NCBI GenBank assembly: GCA_025356335.1
Contig: JANXUF010000133.1
Location: 1 to 64,000 of the forward strand
DNA length: 64,000 bases
Direction of reading: 5' to 3'
Source of the DNA: Actinomycetes bacterium
GTDB lineage: Bacteria > Actinomycetota > Acidimicrobiia > Acidimicrobiales > Ilumatobacteraceae
The translations under genes and the position numbers were made by a program. The notes beneath the pieces were generated by a model. The model was not told the origin of the DNA and ran no database searches. It saw nothing but the letters and a program-made list of their open reading frames with translations. This document shows, in pieces, positions 53,001-61,867 of this stretch; the first letter of the stretch is position 1, and every line of letters starts with the position of its first letter.

Positions 53001-53271
53001 GTCGATCGGGGACTTCAAACCGGCGATCGCCGGGGATTTCCGCTGTCTCGTCTGTACGCCCGATGGGCTCGGACGGGGCGATGTCGATGCACGCGTGCAG
53101 CAGTGGAACGCCTTCGCCGCCGAGCAACGTGAAGCGCTGGACACGGACACCGACACCGACACGGACACCGACACCGATGCGGACACGGACAGCGATGCGG
53201 ACACGGACACGGACAGCGATGCGTACTCGACTGCACGTCCCTCCGCTGTCGATCAGGGCGATGTCGAATGA
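50083..53271 (+). CDS. AddB-like helicase-nuclease subunit with PD-(D/E)XK domain
   Basis: A 1062-residue protein. The N-terminal helicase-like domain has a degenerate Walker A (LTPPGSTAATLRRLL), so it is probably not an active motor, as in AddB. The middle has DEEARWVVRRIL and the AddB-like HLFITGANEGVLPP. The C-terminal nuclease has DRIDRLGDHLRVTDFKTSN near residues 869-887 (catalytic Asp and Lys). One Cys in ATCGLQYF and C-x2-C in FRCLVCTPDG are left of the usual iron-sulphur ligands. The tail is a run of DT/DA/DS dipeptides from a 6-bp DNA repeat. The next gene overlaps by 4 bases. Confidence 0.83.
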   Translation: MHVVWTSSARDVVDQVAAAVRDLQEGHPLRRVYVLTPPGSTAATLRRLLPSTVARHGVGATPVTGIAGIRFTTIPDLALELAPAGIRAARPITPLLLSAGVQAQLDGHCPAALADVKDHPATVDALVQVANRLRSIRLADPLGQIVGALAGHSAVRRAIVEVAVNARASLLRKGFRDEASVLAAASAALADGSARLGGPLVVVATDAVHPAQMPFVEQLIRSVASVRVVATRPEPSDADFIGQLTRLVGEPQLGGAPAAVRAVSSPDQDEEARWVVRRILSMVTGSLATIPEDIVVLYPPGSGYARSLREELQRAGVFTSGPAIETLAGSMAGQAVRLLIGLMLDGCDRDRVLHLASIAPIWPSQAGRRRDVARWRRLCRQANIVVADDWGTAVDRLGLAQRASRLRRQRFEPTFDVDIAGPRDEADLRSMESLVGLVRTIQRSAGAFAKATTWQSAAAALLDELARQIGTLQWRLDHWADVPVWQRRAGEQVEVMLTALRQFDDEDTKLTFSASSLRRIIAAELDQQVRKAGDTTVGVRLLPLQHGSCIDARHLFITGANEGVLPPGRTEDLVIPSELTPACAAVLEHGDWQRHRLRRAWYASIRSTADITVTLARTDLRRGGELFASQWLGTIEPAEHASHRVGVMEMAPLTAGECAARRSGDADSASASSTLHRRALALASRSQPAPTVFDGLIGHHPEHDPYDRVQSITNFETHATCGLQYFITKVLRVDTDVDASEITEIQARERGIVVHSVLEQLVVEWLGIDPKIRPAWMQGDQLDRSIARAAALLDEAAVRLDAEHKLGHATSWSIERSMILAAIGDTLRIDAQQQVTPVAVEYRFGDDGGNVGAYPVDVPGPARVVFQGSIDRIDRLGDHLRVTDFKTSNAAKARTTGRAEIEAGSKLQPSLYSAVVSAHSDSFVDNDHLGGDGSAIVAWQYVYLRRGRVEPRVIDAALLDILSEPVASTAVRLSIGDFKPAIAGDFRCLVCTPDGLGRGDVDARVQQWNAFAAEQREALDTDTDTDTDTDTDADTDSDADTDTDSDAYSTARPSAVDQGDVE
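53141..53221. repeat. 6-bp in-frame microsatellite at the 3' end of the AddB-like gene
   Basis: GACACC/GACACG/GATGCG hexamers repeat about 13 times and encode alternating Asp-Thr, Asp-Ala and Asp-Ser. They end 30 bases before the next gene's start. Confidence 0.85.
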
Positions 53272-56200
53272 GCGCGGCGACGTCAGACGATGCAGATCGG
53301 CAGCGGATCTCGTTCGGGGTCGACCGGAGGTGCGTCGTCGTCGCCGGTGCCGGCTCCGGGAAGACGACGCACCTCGTCCAGCGCGTCGCCGAGACCATCG
53401 CACGAGGTGTCGAACCAGCGAACGTGGCGGTGATCACCTTCACCGACAAGGCCGCCCGCGAACTCGTCCACAAGTTGCGTGCTGCAGCGATCGCCGAGGT
53501 CGACGATGCCTACATCGGGACGATCCACGGCTTCTGCGCCAGGATCCTGCGCAGCTATCCGATCGACGCCGGCCTGCCGCCGAAATTCACGACGGCCGAC
53601 GAAATCACTGCACGAACCGAGGCGGCCGATCGACGTCGCCAGATCCTCACCGATGTCTATGACGCCGCGCAGACCGACGGGCCGTTACTCGAGGCGTTCG
53701 GGGCAATCGCCTCCGAAGCCGGGCTCGGCGTGCTCTCCAGCGTGGTCGATGTGATCGACAGCCAGTGGCACCGGTTCGAGCACGTACCGATCGATCCGCC
53801 GTCAGCTGACTCGCTCGTCGACCTGGTCGAGGCGTATTTCACCGCCTTCGACGCCTTTTGCGGCGGTATCGCCAAACCGGCGCCAACGCTTGTCGACTCC
53901 ATCGCTGCACACGAGACGGTGCGGTCGGCGCCGACGACGTTGCGCTCGGCGCTGACCTTCGGTCCGCTCGGTGTCAAGGGCAACGGCGGTGCTTCCAAGA
54001 AGCCTGACCGGGATCGGCTGACAGCATTGCGCCTGGCCGTCACGCGTTCCGCCGCAGAGATCGTCATCAGGCGTGTGGTTGTCGCCTTCCGTGACCTCGT
54101 CGTCGCCAGGGCGCGCCAGCGTATTCGTGACGGTCGACTCGGCTATGACGATCTGCTGATCCTCACCGAACGTCTGATCGCCACCAACCCCGAAGTCCGC
54201 TCCGAGCTCAGGGCCCGGTACCGCCGCATTTTCGTCGACGAGTTCCAGGACACGGACGCGGTGCAGTTCTCGATCATCGACCAGCTGACGGCCCCAGGTG
54301 CCGATTGTCGCGCCGCCGACGGGTCCGACGGGTCCGACGGGTCCTTCGGGTCCGACGGGTCCGACGGGTCCGACGGGTCCTTCGGGTCCGACGGGTCCGA
54401 CGGGTCCGACGGGTCCTTCGATGGGCACGAGGACGGATGCGACGATGGCACCGCTTCGCTGTCGCCGAGACTGTTCGCCGTCGGCGACCCGAAGCAATCG
54501 ATCTATGGATTTCGCAATGCCGACGTCGAACTGTTCGGCTCACTCGCCGACGCCGCCGGCGCTGGCGGGTACCTGGCAACGCTGACGGCAAACTTCCGCA
54601 CGCGCAGCGATGTAGCTGCGTGGATCAACACGACGATGCAGCGACGGTTCGACAAGCCGGCGAAGGTCTCCAAGACCGTTCAGGAGGCGTTGAGCGACGA
54701 TGGCTCCTTCGAAATGCCGGAACCGACGGTTCGGTATGAAGCGCTGCAGCCAACTCGTCCGGCGCAGGCCGATGACGAACTCGACCCGGGACCACCCGTT
54801 GTCCTGCTCGGCATCGACGAGGGCGGAACGCCACTGCTGCACGCCGACACGGCAACAGCGCAGGAGGCCGAAGCCCGGGACGTCGTCGGGTTGGCCCAAC
54901 GGGTGATCGACGAGCGTTGGCGGGTGTTGGAGCCCGCCGAATGTGACCCAGACGGACGGCCGCTCACCTGGGCCAGTCGTCCGGCGAAGCGCTCCGATAT
55001 CGCTGTGCTGGTGGCCAGGCGAACCGGTCTGGCGACGCTGGAATCACGCTTCAGGCAGGCGGCAATTCCGTTCAGGGTCGAAGGGGGCACGCTCGCCTAC
55101 GAAAATCGTGAGGTCTACGAGCTGCTACGCGTCGCCAGGGCGATCGACAACCCGTCCGATGAACTGATGCTGGTGACGGCGCTTCGTTCGTCGATCCTCG
55201 GATGCTCCGACGAGGACCTCTTCGCCTATCGCTATCGCCGAACTGCTGGTCGCGGGTTGTGGCGGCTGCCTTCGACATCGCCGGAGGTTGAACCGCCGGC
55301 GGCGCTCGATGATAGCGAGGCCGGCGGCGTTGCCAGGGTCGAAGCAGCGCTCTCGCAAGTGGCACGCTGGGCCGCCTCGGTCCACCAGATGAGTCCGGCG
55401 ATGTTGCTCACAACGATCTACGACTCGTCGATGGGTGTAGCGGCCGCCCGCTTCGAGGGCGCTTCGGCCGAGGTCGAAACATGGCGGCGCGTTCGATTCC
55501 TGGTGGACGAGGCGCGGGCGTGGACCAACGAAGTCGGGGGCACCCTCCACGAGTACCTCGCCTGGGTCGAGGACAAGGTCGACGCAGTCGATCGCTCGGA
55601 GATCGCCCCCGACGAGACCGATGACGACTCGGTACGGATCCTGACGATTCACGCCGCCAAGGGTCTCGAATTTCCGATCGTCATTGTCGCAGCTCTCGGT
55701 TCCAAGGACAATGGGCTCGAAGACAGTTTCACACTTGCGGCGGTCGACGGCCGCGCCGAATTCAAGCTCGGGTCGTTGCGTTCGCCCGGGTACCCCCGAA
55801 AGAACTACATCGCCGCCTTCGCCGAGGAGGCACGGCTGCTCTACGTGGCGATGACCCGCGCCAAGGATCATCTGGTGCTCTCGCTGCACACATCGCGCCG
55901 CTCGTCTCCGAACGCGGCGGAGCGGCTCGCTCCGTATGCGGACCTACAGTCCGGCCAGCGGTGGAGTGCAGAGTCGAGCAGCGCCCTGCAGCTGCCGTTC
56001 AGCCTTGGCGACATCAACGGCATCGTCGACCTCCGTCCTGTCACCTCCGACGAGCTCGCCGAACGACCAGATCCATACAGGCGTACGGTGTGGACCCCGT
56101 CTGGCCTCGCTGCCCGCCAACGGCAGTCGTCGTCATCGGCGCCTGCGCACGAGGTGGTCATCGAAGGTTCCTTTGCCGAACAATCGATCGAAGACGATGA

Positions 56201-56936
56201 CACCGACCGGGAGGGCGACGAAGGGTTCGCGGCGCGGTCGTTCGGTCGCGCCGGCAACGCTGACAGCACCACGGCAGGCGACGAGGATGGCGCAGACGCC
56301 GGCCTGCACAAGGATCCGCAATCCGGCAGAGATTTCGTTCGAAGCCGCGGTCGCTACGGAACCGATATCGGTATCGCCGTGCACGAAGTCATGCAGCTCG
56401 TCGATCTCGCCGACCCGCTCGTCGGCTTCGACGCGCTCGTCGCCGGCGCCTGCGACAATGTCGATCTCGTCGGACCGGCTCGCCGGCGAGTGGCGGTGCT
56501 GGCGCATTCGCTGGTCGCCAGTCCGCTGTTCACGAGAATGCGTTCAGCATCGGTGTGCGAGCGCGAGGTGTACGTCGGCACGATGGTGGGCGACTCGGAA
56601 CCGATTGCGCTGTGGGGGTACATCGACGCCGTTTTCCAGTCTGTGGACGGCTCATACGTCGTCGTCGACTTCAAGACCGACAGTGTGGCGACGGCGCCGC
56701 ATGAACTCGCATTGCGCTATGGAGTACAGCTCAACGCCTACGGCGTCGCCGTCGAGCGATCGACAGGTGGTGTCGTCAGCGAACTGTGGTTGCTCGTCGC
56801 CGACGCCGGCGGGGCAGCCCAGCAGGTCGCCATCCAGCGCCGTCAGCCGGAATGGCCGACGATCGATCGCTCTGCCGCACCCGCAGATCTGGTGACCGAG
56901 CAGAACCCACCTACAGCGGCCCACACCGCCCGCTGA
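53268..56936 (+). CDS. AddA/UvrD-type helicase-nuclease with a Gly-Ser-Asp repeat insertion
   Basis: A 1222-residue protein. Walker [15 protein letters not shown] near residues 24-37, motif Ia [13 protein letters not shown], motif [13 protein letters not shown] near 322, motif [20 protein letters not shown] near 404, and late motifs [19 protein letters not shown] and [14 protein letters not shown]. The C-terminal PD-(D/E)XK nuclease has WGYIDAVF and VVDFKTD near 1116-1137. It resects double-strand ends together with the AddB-like protein. Between motifs II and III about 35 residues of GSDGSDGSF repeats are inserted, encoded by a 36-bp DNA repeat. Confidence 0.92.
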   Translation: MSAATSDDADRQRISFGVDRRCVVVAGAGSGKTTHLVQRVAETIARGVEPANVAVITFTDKAARELVHKLRAAAIAEVDDAYIGTIHGFCARILRSYPIDAGLPPKFTTADEITARTEAADRRRQILTDVYDAAQTDGPLLEAFGAIASEAGLGVLSSVVDVIDSQWHRFEHVPIDPPSADSLVDLVEAYFTAFDAFCGGIAKPAPTLVDSIAAHETVRSAPTTLRSALTFGPLGVKGNGGASKKPDRDRLTALRLAVTRSAAEIVIRRVVVAFRDLVVARARQRIRDGRLGYDDLLILTERLIATNPEVRSELRARYRRIFVDEFQDTDAVQFSIIDQLTAPGADCRAADGSDGSDGSFGSDGSDGSDGSFGSDGSDGSDGSFDGHEDGCDDGTASLSPRLFAVGDPKQSIYGFRNADVELFGSLADAAGAGGYLATLTANFRTRSDVAAWINTTMQRRFDKPAKVSKTVQEALSDDGSFEMPEPTVRYEALQPTRPAQADDELDPGPPVVLLGIDEGGTPLLHADTATAQEAEARDVVGLAQRVIDERWRVLEPAECDPDGRPLTWASRPAKRSDIAVLVARRTGLATLESRFRQAAIPFRVEGGTLAYENREVYELLRVARAIDNPSDELMLVTALRSSILGCSDEDLFAYRYRRTAGRGLWRLPSTSPEVEPPAALDDSEAGGVARVEAALSQVARWAASVHQMSPAMLLTTIYDSSMGVAAARFEGASAEVETWRRVRFLVDEARAWTNEVGGTLHEYLAWVEDKVDAVDRSEIAPDETDDDSVRILTIHAAKGLEFPIVIVAALGSKDNGLEDSFTLAAVDGRAEFKLGSLRSPGYPRKNYIAAFAEEARLLYVAMTRAKDHLVLSLHTSRRSSPNAAERLAPYADLQSGQRWSAESSSALQLPFSLGDINGIVDLRPVTSDELAERPDPYRRTVWTPSGLAARQRQSSSSAPAHEVVIEGSFAEQSIEDDDTDREGDEGFAARSFGRAGNADSTTAGDEDGADAGLHKDPQSGRDFVRSRGRYGTDIGIAVHEVMQLVDLADPLVGFDALVAGACDNVDLVGPARRRVAVLAHSLVASPLFTRMRSASVCEREVYVGTMVGDSEPIALWGYIDAVFQSVDGSYVVVDFKTDSVATAPHELALRYGVQLNAYGVAVERSTGGVVSELWLLVADAGGAAQQVAIQRRQPEWPTIDRSAAPADLVTEQNPPTAAHTAR
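54316..54421. repeat. In-frame minisatellite inside the AddA-like helicase core
   Basis: Blocks of GACGGGTCC triplets punctuated by TTCGGGTCC repeat with a 36-bp period, near-identical across about three copies. They encode [12 protein letters not shown] and lie between helicase motifs II and III. Confidence 0.92.
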
Positions 56937-57027
56937 CCGGGTGATCAGTGACACGATGCCAGTCCGCCCGGAGCAGCTCACGCTGCTGTGATGGCAACGT
57001 TGCACCGAGGTCATCGGCTGCTCCGGG

Positions 57028-57033
57028 TAGCTT
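57028..57033 (+). promoter_or_regulatory. -10 box (TAGCTT) of the MscS gene
   Basis: TAGCTT lies 7 bases before GTG 57041, consistent with a leaderless transcript and supporting that start. Confidence 0.45.
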
Positions 57034-57040
57034 CGTCACC

Positions 57041-57931
57041 GTGTTCTCCGAACAGCAGCCGTTGTGGATCCGGCATCTCGACCACCTACACCTGTTGACA
57101 CCGCTGCGCATCCTGATCATCGTCTCGGTCGCCATCGTGGCCACCTTCGTCGTCCGCGTGCCGATCAAGCGCGCGCTCAACCGCATGGTCGGTCACCCGG
57201 GAGGGCGCGACAGTGGTCGGGCGGGCTCCCGACAGCGTGCGTTGACCTCGGTGATGCGCTCGACGCTGATCGGTGTGATCTGGACGATCGCCGTGATCAC
57301 CGTCGTCGGAGAACTCGGAGTCAACATCGGCGGGGTCATCGCCACGGCGACGGTCATCGGCGGCGCCATCGCCTTCGGCGCGCAGACCCTGATCCGCGAT
57401 CTGATCGCCGGATTCTTCGTCCTCGCCGAGGATCAATACGGTGTCGGAGATTCCGTCGACCTCGGGCTGGCGACGGGCACCGTCGAACGAATCACGCTGA
57501 GATCGGCGCAACTCCGCGACGGCGACGGACGGGTATGGCATATCCCTCACGGCAACGTCCAACGGTCCGCGAACAACTCCCGCTCGCCGATGGTCCACCT
57601 CGATGTCGAGGTTGCCCGGATGATGAGCGTTCCGGACGTCACCGCCGTCGTCGAGTCGCTCTCGGGTGAACTCGTCGACAGTGTCGGCGATGCCTTGACC
57701 GGTGCCCCGAAGACGGTTGGCATCACCCGGATCGGCGACGATCGCATCGTGCTGCGAGTCTCGGTGAGCACGCAACCGAGCCGCCAGGAGGACGTCCGCA
57801 GAGCGTGGAGGGTGCTCAGCCTGCACGCCTTCGAGCGCGGTGAGTTGGTCGTCCCGGGTCTCGTGCCGACTGAGTCCACCGGGCCGGACACCGCCGAATC
57901 GGTGGCAGGCGTCGGCGACCCTCCAGCGTGA
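57041..57931 (+). CDS. MscS-family mechanosensitive ion channel
   Basis: A 296-residue protein with three helices: LRILIIVSVAIVATFVV, MRSTLIGVIWTIAVITVVG and the pore helix ATATVIGGAIAFGAQTLIRDLIAGFF. The beta domain follows (YGVGDSVDLGLATGTVERITLRSAQLR and HIPHGNVQRSANNS). It relieves hypo-osmotic pressure. The tail (LVPTESTGPDTAES) is encoded partly by 17 bases identical to the interspersed repeat. Confidence 0.92.
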   Translation: MFSEQQPLWIRHLDHLHLLTPLRILIIVSVAIVATFVVRVPIKRALNRMVGHPGGRDSGRAGSRQRALTSVMRSTLIGVIWTIAVITVVGELGVNIGGVIATATVIGGAIAFGAQTLIRDLIAGFFVLAEDQYGVGDSVDLGLATGTVERITLRSAQLRDGDGRVWHIPHGNVQRSANNSRSPMVHLDVEVARMMSVPDVTAVVESLSGELVDSVGDALTGAPKTVGITRIGDDRIVLRVSVSTQPSRQEDVRRAWRVLSLHAFERGELVVPGLVPTESTGPDTAESVAGVGDPPA

Positions 57932-58009
57932 TCCACTCGGCGTGACGGTTCGGCATCGACAACAGCGTGAGCCGAAGCGGGTGATGGTCCGGCCCCCGGC
58001 TCCGGCATT

Positions 58010-58015
58010 TAGCAT
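58010..58015 (+). promoter_or_regulatory. -10 box (TAGCAT) of the flippase-like gene
   Basis: TAGCAT lies 6 bases before GTG 58022, consistent with a leaderless transcript. Confidence 0.5.
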
Positions 58016-58021
58016 GCAGGC

Positions 58022-59149
58022 GTGACGTTGCCAGAGACCCGAGAGGCACCCGTCGACGTCGTCGCCAGCGAGCGCCAGTATTTCCGCCTGCTGGTCTCGC
58101 TGAGTCCGTGGAGTTCGACCAGGACGCGTCGGCGCTGGCGAATATCGCTGACAGTCGTGTCCTTCGGGATCGCCATCGCCATCGCGCTGAGCTACGGCTC
58201 GGATGTGACGACGGCGCTCGGACGAATTCGTCGCATCCATCTCGGCCGGCTGGCGGCAGCGGTCGCCTTCGAAGTGGCGTCGGTGCTACTCGTCGCCGCG
58301 TTGCAACGCCGCCTGGTCAGACGAGCCGGCGCAACACTGTCACGGCGCAGAGCGGCAGCCGTTGCCGCCGCCGGCAGCGCCATCGCGCTGTCCGTGCCTG
58401 GCGGTCCGTTGATCGCCAACGCCTACTCGTACCAGCAGTATCGGCGTCGGGGACTCGATCAGGTCGTCGTCGGCTGGGTGGTGACGACGATGACGATCAT
58501 CTCGACCATCGCCCTCACAGTCTTCTCGATCGTCGGTGCCAGAGGTACGTCCGGCCTCAACATGACGAGTGTCCTCGCCTCACTGCTGGTCACCGTGCTG
58601 CTGGTTGTCACCGTGCTGCTGGTGACCGCACCGGAGCATCTCGACCGGGCGGTGCTTCCATTGCTGCGACTGTCACGGCGGGTCAGCGGTCGGCCTGGTG
58701 ATCCGGTCGCTGCGTGGGCGTCGTTCGCCGCCAAGTTGACCGCCGTCGACATTCGCAGCAGGGACTGGCTGGTGCTGTTCGGATTCTCACTCGGCAACTG
58801 GACGACGGACTGCGCCTGTCTCTATCTCTCGGCGAGGGCGCTGAACGCCCATCTGACGTTCACGAGCGTGGTCGTCGCCTACGCCATCGGCCAGGCGATC
58901 CTCGCACTGCCGTTGACCCCTGGTGGTATCGGCATCTACGAGGCCGGCGTGACGGCGGCATTGACGCGGGTCGGCATCCGCCGGGGCAAGGCGTTGACGA
59001 GCGTGATGATGTACCGCTTCATCTCGTTCTGGGGGACGCTGCTCGTCGGCTGGAGCTGCTGGATGGTGCTGCACATCATCGACGGCCGTGCCGATCGACG
59101 ACTCGCGGCGGCTGAAACCACGTTCGCCTCGGAGTCCTCGCCCGGCTGA
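58022..59149 (+). CDS. Lysylphosphatidylglycerol-synthase-TM / YbhN-like flippase-domain protein
   Basis: A 375-residue membrane protein with about eight helices. Recognisable stretches are LGRLAAAVAFEVASVLLVAALQRRL, AGSAIALSVPGGPLIANAYSYQQYRRRG and the closing PLTPGGIGIYEAGVTAALTRVG. The last is the conserved PGGIGxxE motif of the YbhN/AglD/MprF-flippase superfamily. There is no catalytic synthase domain. It probably moves a lipid or lipid-linked sugar across the membrane. Confidence 0.88.
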   Translation: MTLPETREAPVDVVASERQYFRLLVSLSPWSSTRTRRRWRISLTVVSFGIAIAIALSYGSDVTTALGRIRRIHLGRLAAAVAFEVASVLLVAALQRRLVRRAGATLSRRRAAAVAAAGSAIALSVPGGPLIANAYSYQQYRRRGLDQVVVGWVVTTMTIISTIALTVFSIVGARGTSGLNMTSVLASLLVTVLLVVTVLLVTAPEHLDRAVLPLLRLSRRVSGRPGDPVAAWASFAAKLTAVDIRSRDWLVLFGFSLGNWTTDCACLYLSARALNAHLTFTSVVVAYAIGQAILALPLTPGGIGIYEAGVTAALTRVGIRRGKALTSVMMYRFISFWGTLLVGWSCWMVLHIIDGRADRRLAAAETTFASESSPG

Positions 59150-59858
59150 ACGGCGATGCCATCGCGGCTACAGGCTTTCGGAGCGATACGGAGATACGCT
59201 CGCCGAAATCGTTGCCCTCGTTCCCGCCCTCTCGCTGCGTACGCGCTTGTGGCGCCTCGTGATCTGTTGGCCGCTCGTCGCCCTCGGTATCGCCATGCTG
59301 CTGCGGGCGCACCTCGGCGTTGCACCGTTCGACGTACTGAGCACCGGGACGACCAAGGCACTCGGCTGGCCATTCTCGGTCGTCTACCTCGCCGTGTCGC
59401 TGGTGTTCTATGCGGTCGGCGCGGCGCTCGGCGGCAGGCTCGGCTGGGCGAGCGTCCTCGGAACGTTCGTCATCTCGCCGCTGATCAGCGTGTTCCAGGC
59501 GCTCGTGCCGGAGAGTCAGGCGCTGGCGGTCCGCATCCCGTTGATGGCAGGGGCGACCGTGATCCTGGCGGTCGCCGTGTGCCTGGTGATCACGACGGAA
59601 CTCGGTGCGGGGCCGACGGAGGTGTTCATGCTCGGGCTGATCAGCCGAGGGACACCGCTCGTCGTCGCCAGATGGGTGAGCGATGGACTCCCGTTGGTCG
59701 TCGGTGCGGTGCTCGGCGGGGCAGTTGGCGTCGGCACGATCATCTTCGGATTCGCCCTCGGGCCACTGATCAAACTCGGCTTTCGCCTGTTGCACTACGT
59801 GCCTCCGCGTCGCGCCGATCTCGACCTCGTCATCGCCGTCCAGGCGCCTCCGGTCTGA
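59088..59858 (+). CDS. YczE/YitT-like integral membrane protein
   Basis: A membrane protein of up to 256 residues with five or six helices. LWRLVICWPLVALGIAMLLRAHLGVAPFDVLSTG is the typical start of the YczE family. Later stretches include ELGAGPTEVFMLGLISRG and the closing GTIIFGFALGPLIKLGF. The GTG at 59088 overlaps the flippase gene by 62 bases and its first 45 residues are Arg-rich; TTG 59247 or GTG 59259 would fit the family better. Function unknown. Confidence 0.78.
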   Translation: MPIDDSRRLKPRSPRSPRPAERRCHRGYRLSERYGDTLAEIVALVPALSLRTRLWRLVICWPLVALGIAMLLRAHLGVAPFDVLSTGTTKALGWPFSVVYLAVSLVFYAVGAALGGRLGWASVLGTFVISPLISVFQALVPESQALAVRIPLMAGATVILAVAVCLVITTELGAGPTEVFMLGLISRGTPLVVARWVSDGLPLVVGAVLGGAVGVGTIIFGFALGPLIKLGFRLLHYVPPRRADLDLVIAVQAPPV

Positions 59859-59880
59859 AGCGAACGCCTCAGCCGCTGAA

Positions 59881-60648
59881 CTACGCCGGACCGGGGACCA
59901 CGAGTGCCGGAAGTATGTCAGAGAGTTGCCCGAGGAGTAACTCGTCGGCGAAGTGGTCCATCGCCGTGGGCTCCCCGTTGACGATGATGATCGTCGCACC
60001 GTTCGCCCTGGCCCGCGGCACGACATTTGCCGCCGGTCTGACCGACAGCGTCGAACCAGCGGCAATCAGGACGTCGCAGCATTCAGCGGCAGACAACGCA
60101 GCATCGATGACCTCGGGAACGAGCGCCTGGCCGAAGGAGATCGTGTCACTCTTGATGATGCCGACGACTCCGACGTCGGCGCAACGCTCGCACTTCGGAT
60201 CGTCGTCTCCGTTGCGGACCCGTTCGAGGATCGCCTGCATCGGCTGGCGGTCTCCACAGTTCCAACAACGGCTCCAGCGCATCGTGCCGTGGACCTCCAA
60301 CACTTTCGATGGGGAATTGCCGGCCAGTTGGTGGAGTTCGTCGATGTTCTGGGTGACGACTCGGTCGAGCTTGCCCTGACGTTCGAGTTCGACGATCGCC
60401 AGGTGACCGGCGTTCGGCTTGGCATTCCACGTCGGTGAATGCAGACGGTTCTGCCAGGCGAAGCGCCTGACGTCGGGATCGTTGAGGTAGTGCCGGAGAT
60501 CCGATGCCTTTTCGGCCGCCGGATTCTTCGTCCACAGCCCATTCGGGCCGCGGAAGTCGGGAATCCCGGAATCCGTGGAGATGCCTGCGCCGGTCAGCAC
60601 GACGATCCGGTCAGCATCACTGACGAGTTGGCGGGCTTGCTCGATCAT
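59881..60648 (-). CDS. NAD-dependent protein deacylase (sirtuin)
   Basis: A 255-residue Sir2 protein. NAD site VVLTGAGISTDSGIPDFRGPNGLW, then TQNIDELHQLAG, the catalytic His in EVHGTMRW, a zinc site CWNC...CERC, and the late GSTLSVRPAANVV and IVNGEPT. It removes acyl groups from lysines using NAD. ATG 60648 is preferred to GTG 60651. It follows the YeiH-like gene by 30 bases on the same strand, so they may be cotranscribed. Confidence 0.95.
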   Translation of the reverse strand: MIEQARQLVSDADRIVVLTGAGISTDSGIPDFRGPNGLWTKNPAAEKASDLRHYLNDPDVRRFAWQNRLHSPTWNAKPNAGHLAIVELERQGKLDRVVTQNIDELHQLAGNSPSKVLEVHGTMRWSRCWNCGDRQPMQAILERVRNGDDDPKCERCADVGVVGIIKSDTISFGQALVPEVIDAALSAAECCDVLIAAGSTLSVRPAANVVPRARANGATIIIVNGEPTAMDHFADELLLGQLSDILPALVVPGPA

Positions 60649-60678
60649 CACCCCATTCTGGCGTTCTCTGCTCGTAAC

Positions 60679-61821
60679 TCAGCGGTGGACGAGCACTACA
60701 CCTGCGAGCGAGGCGACGGCGATCAGCAACCATGATGCCAGGCCGAGGATCAGTGGACGGACGCCGAGCAGGCGGAGTCTGGCGAACTGCACCGCAGTGC
60801 CGAGGCCGACGAGTGCTCCAGCGAGGAGGAGCGTCTCGAGCTGTTGGATTTTCGGGAACCAACCGGTGCCGAGCACGGACGACGAGCGAACCGCTGCGGC
60901 CGCAAGGAATCCGAGCACGAACAACGGCACGAGCGGAGGGCGACCGGCTTCGGCCGCGCTTTCTGCATCCGTGCCAGACGTGCCATCCCGGCCATCCCGG
61001 CCATCCCGGCCATCTGTGCCCTCTGTGCCAGTCGTGGCGGGTCCGCAGGCCCCGGTCGCCATCATCCTGCGCCGGCGAACGCTGACGATCGCGACCATCG
61101 GGGCGAGCAGAGCGACGCGGGTCAGCTTGACGACGATGGCAGCACTCAGCGCCTTCGGTCCGCTCGTCGAAGCGGTGGCAACGACCTGGCCGACGTCGTG
61201 CACGCTTGCGCCGACCCAGGAACCGAACACGTCAGCGCGCAACCCGAGCAGATGACCGATTCCCGGCAGGGTGATGATTGCCAGGCTGCCGCATAGCGTG
61301 ACGAGGGCGATGGAGAAGGCGACGTCCTCCTCCGAGGCGTCTGCCAACGGCTCCATCGCTGCGACCGCCGACGCACCGCAGATCGAGAATCCTGTGGCGA
61401 CCAGCAGCGAGAGCCCTCTGCTGATGCCGAGCCGCTTGCCGAGCCACTGCGTTCCGGTGAACGTCAAGGCGACGACGCCGAGCACGACGCCGAGTGCAGG
61501 GGCGCCGAGCTTCACGATGTCGTCGAGCGCGAGACGAAATCCGAGCAGCACGATCCCGATACGCAGGAGGCGCTTCGTCGACCAGCGCAGACCGGGTCGG
61601 CAACGTTCGGGGACCATGCGCATGTTCGTCAGGACTGCTCCGACAGCGACGGCGACGACGAGCGGCGAGATGGTGGTGAACAGCTGGTTGACGATGTATG
61701 CCACGACGACGCAGACAGCGACGAGCAGCAGACCGGGGAGCAGCACGACGATGCCGGTCGTCACGCTCGACGTCGGAGTGGAACGATGCAGCTGCACATC
61801 GATCAGTGTTCTCCGGAGCAC
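60679..61821 (-). CDS. YeiH-like putative sulphite/sulphate exporter (UPF0324)
   Basis: A 380-residue membrane protein with about ten helices. Family stretches are LLRIGIVLLGFRLALDDIVKLG, VATGFSICGASAVAAMEPLA and VGASVHDVGQVVATASTSG. A cytoplasmic loop contains TDGRDGRDGRDG, encoded by a 9-bp DNA repeat (about 60974-61014). It is divergent from a LysR gene, as yeiH is from yeiE in enteric bacteria, where the regulator senses sulphite. The start is uncertain (GTG 61821, 61797 or 61764). Confidence 0.88.
   Translation of the reverse strand: MLRRTLIDVQLHRSTPTSSVTTGIVVLLPGLLLVAVCVVVAYIVNQLFTTISPLVVAVAVGAVLTNMRMVPERCRPGLRWSTKRLLRIGIVLLGFRLALDDIVKLGAPALGVVLGVVALTFTGTQWLGKRLGISRGLSLLVATGFSICGASAVAAMEPLADASEEDVAFSIALVTLCGSLAIITLPGIGHLLGLRADVFGSWVGASVHDVGQVVATASTSGPKALSAAIVVKLTRVALLAPMVAIVSVRRRRMMATGACGPATTGTEGTDGRDGRDGRDGTSGTDAESAAEAGRPPLVPLFVLGFLAAAAVRSSSVLGTGWFPKIQQLETLLLAGALVGLGTAVQFARLRLLGVRPLILGLASWLLIAVASLAGVVLVHR
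60974..61014. repeat. 9-bp in-frame repeat in the YeiH-like gene
   Basis: CCATCCCGG repeats about three to four times and encodes Asp-Gly-Arg on the minus strand, in a loop between membrane helices. Confidence 0.85.
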
Positions 61822-61855
61822 AGTCGGGCGCTACCGACGATTCCCTGTCGCGCTA

Positions 61856-61861
61856 TAGGAT
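61856..61861 (+). promoter_or_regulatory. -10 box (TAGGAT) of the LysR leader frame
   Basis: TAGGAT lies 6 bases before ATG 61868, the spacing of the other leaderless promoters in the window. The divergent YeiH-like gene starts about 35 bases away. Confidence 0.5.
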
Positions 61862-61867
61862 TTGACT

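Noticed and set aside
50083-56936. AddAB-like pair and nearby UvrD as a phage-defence island
   Set aside because: The genes fit ordinary double-strand-end repair. No restriction, toxin, reverse transcriptase or other defence gene is next to them.
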